Shown here in pieces: positions 63,860 to 64,000 of a DNA stretch of 64,000 bases; position 1 is the stretch's first letter, and each line of letters begins with the position of its first letter. Location: assembly GCF_020085105.1 (NCBI RefSeq), contig NC_058056.1:13958929-14022928 (forward strand), read 5' to 3'. A model generated the notes under the pieces. The model ran no database searches, was not told the DNA's origin, and worked only from the letters and a program-made list of their open reading frames with translations. Source of the stretch: Siniperca chuatsi. Lineage: Eukaryota; Chordata; Actinopteri; Centrarchiformes; Sinipercidae. A program made the translations under genes and the position numbers.

Positions 63860-64000
63860 GTAAGAGTATCCGAGGGAAACACAGGTTGTTTTATTTTTTT
63901 AATTAAAAGAATGACCTCATGCTTGCGTTCATGTATAATATAAATGGCAAATAGTGACGAGACAGACAACTGATGTGACTGCTCCTGTCCGGTATTCAGG

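Overview
The window is nuclear DNA of a ray-finned fish, very probably a percomorph teleost. It has compact vertebrate genes with many short exons and GT-AG introns, AT-rich intergenic DNA, teleost-type interspersed repeats, and proteins that align along their length with vertebrate kinectin, MSH4, VCPKMT, ARF6 and ASPG as I remember them. Identifications come from reading spliced translations; no database was searched.

Layout, left to right. (1) 84-11074, minus: ktn1 (kinectin), 25 coding exons with the C-terminal end off the left edge; a 4.4 kb first intron leads to a non-coding first exon and GC-rich promoter near 15.5-15.7 kb. (2) 16143-22527, minus: complete msh4 (meiotic MutS homologue), 20 coding exons, 920 codons. 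(3) 24037-25329, plus: complete vcpkmt (VCP lysine methyltransferase), 5 exons, 227 codons. (4) 25.3-34.8 kb: gene-poor DNA with candidate regulatory blocks. (5) 34812-35339, minus: arf6, one intronless coding exon of 175 codons with probable non-coding leader exons up to about 36.4 kb. (6) 36.4-43.6 kb: AT-rich intergenic DNA ending in a decayed Helitron-type helicase and a block of related repeats. (7) 43794-57967, plus: complete aspg (asparaginase with ankyrin repeats), 17 exons, 655 codons, with an L1-like insertion in its last intron. (8) 60151-60229, plus: the miR-203 hairpin with a TATA box and a probable spliced leader just upstream. (9) 61-64 kb: GC-rich candidate exons, the last being the first coding exon of a gene that leaves the right edge and that I do not recognise.

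The genes are not an operon and share no pathway: ER vesicle anchoring (ktn1), meiotic crossover formation (msh4), methylation of the VCP ATPase (vcpkmt), membrane traffic (arf6), asparagine hydrolysis (aspg) and epidermal differentiation control (mir-203). What links them is synteny. In human, from memory, all but MSH4 lie on chromosome 14q, ARF6 and VCPKMT are convergent neighbours as here, and ASPG is followed by MIR203A.

The observations I rate highest are: a spliced leader that appears to give pri-miR-203 a promoter, an intron and two tiny alternative reading frames, one ending inside the 5p arm; a 69/38/91-base exon triplet repeated three times in ktn1; GCTAGC/TTAGC-rich word clusters close to the starts of all five protein genes; and Helitron-derived DNA ending about 120 bases from the aspg TATA box. 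I found no clearly new multi-gene system.
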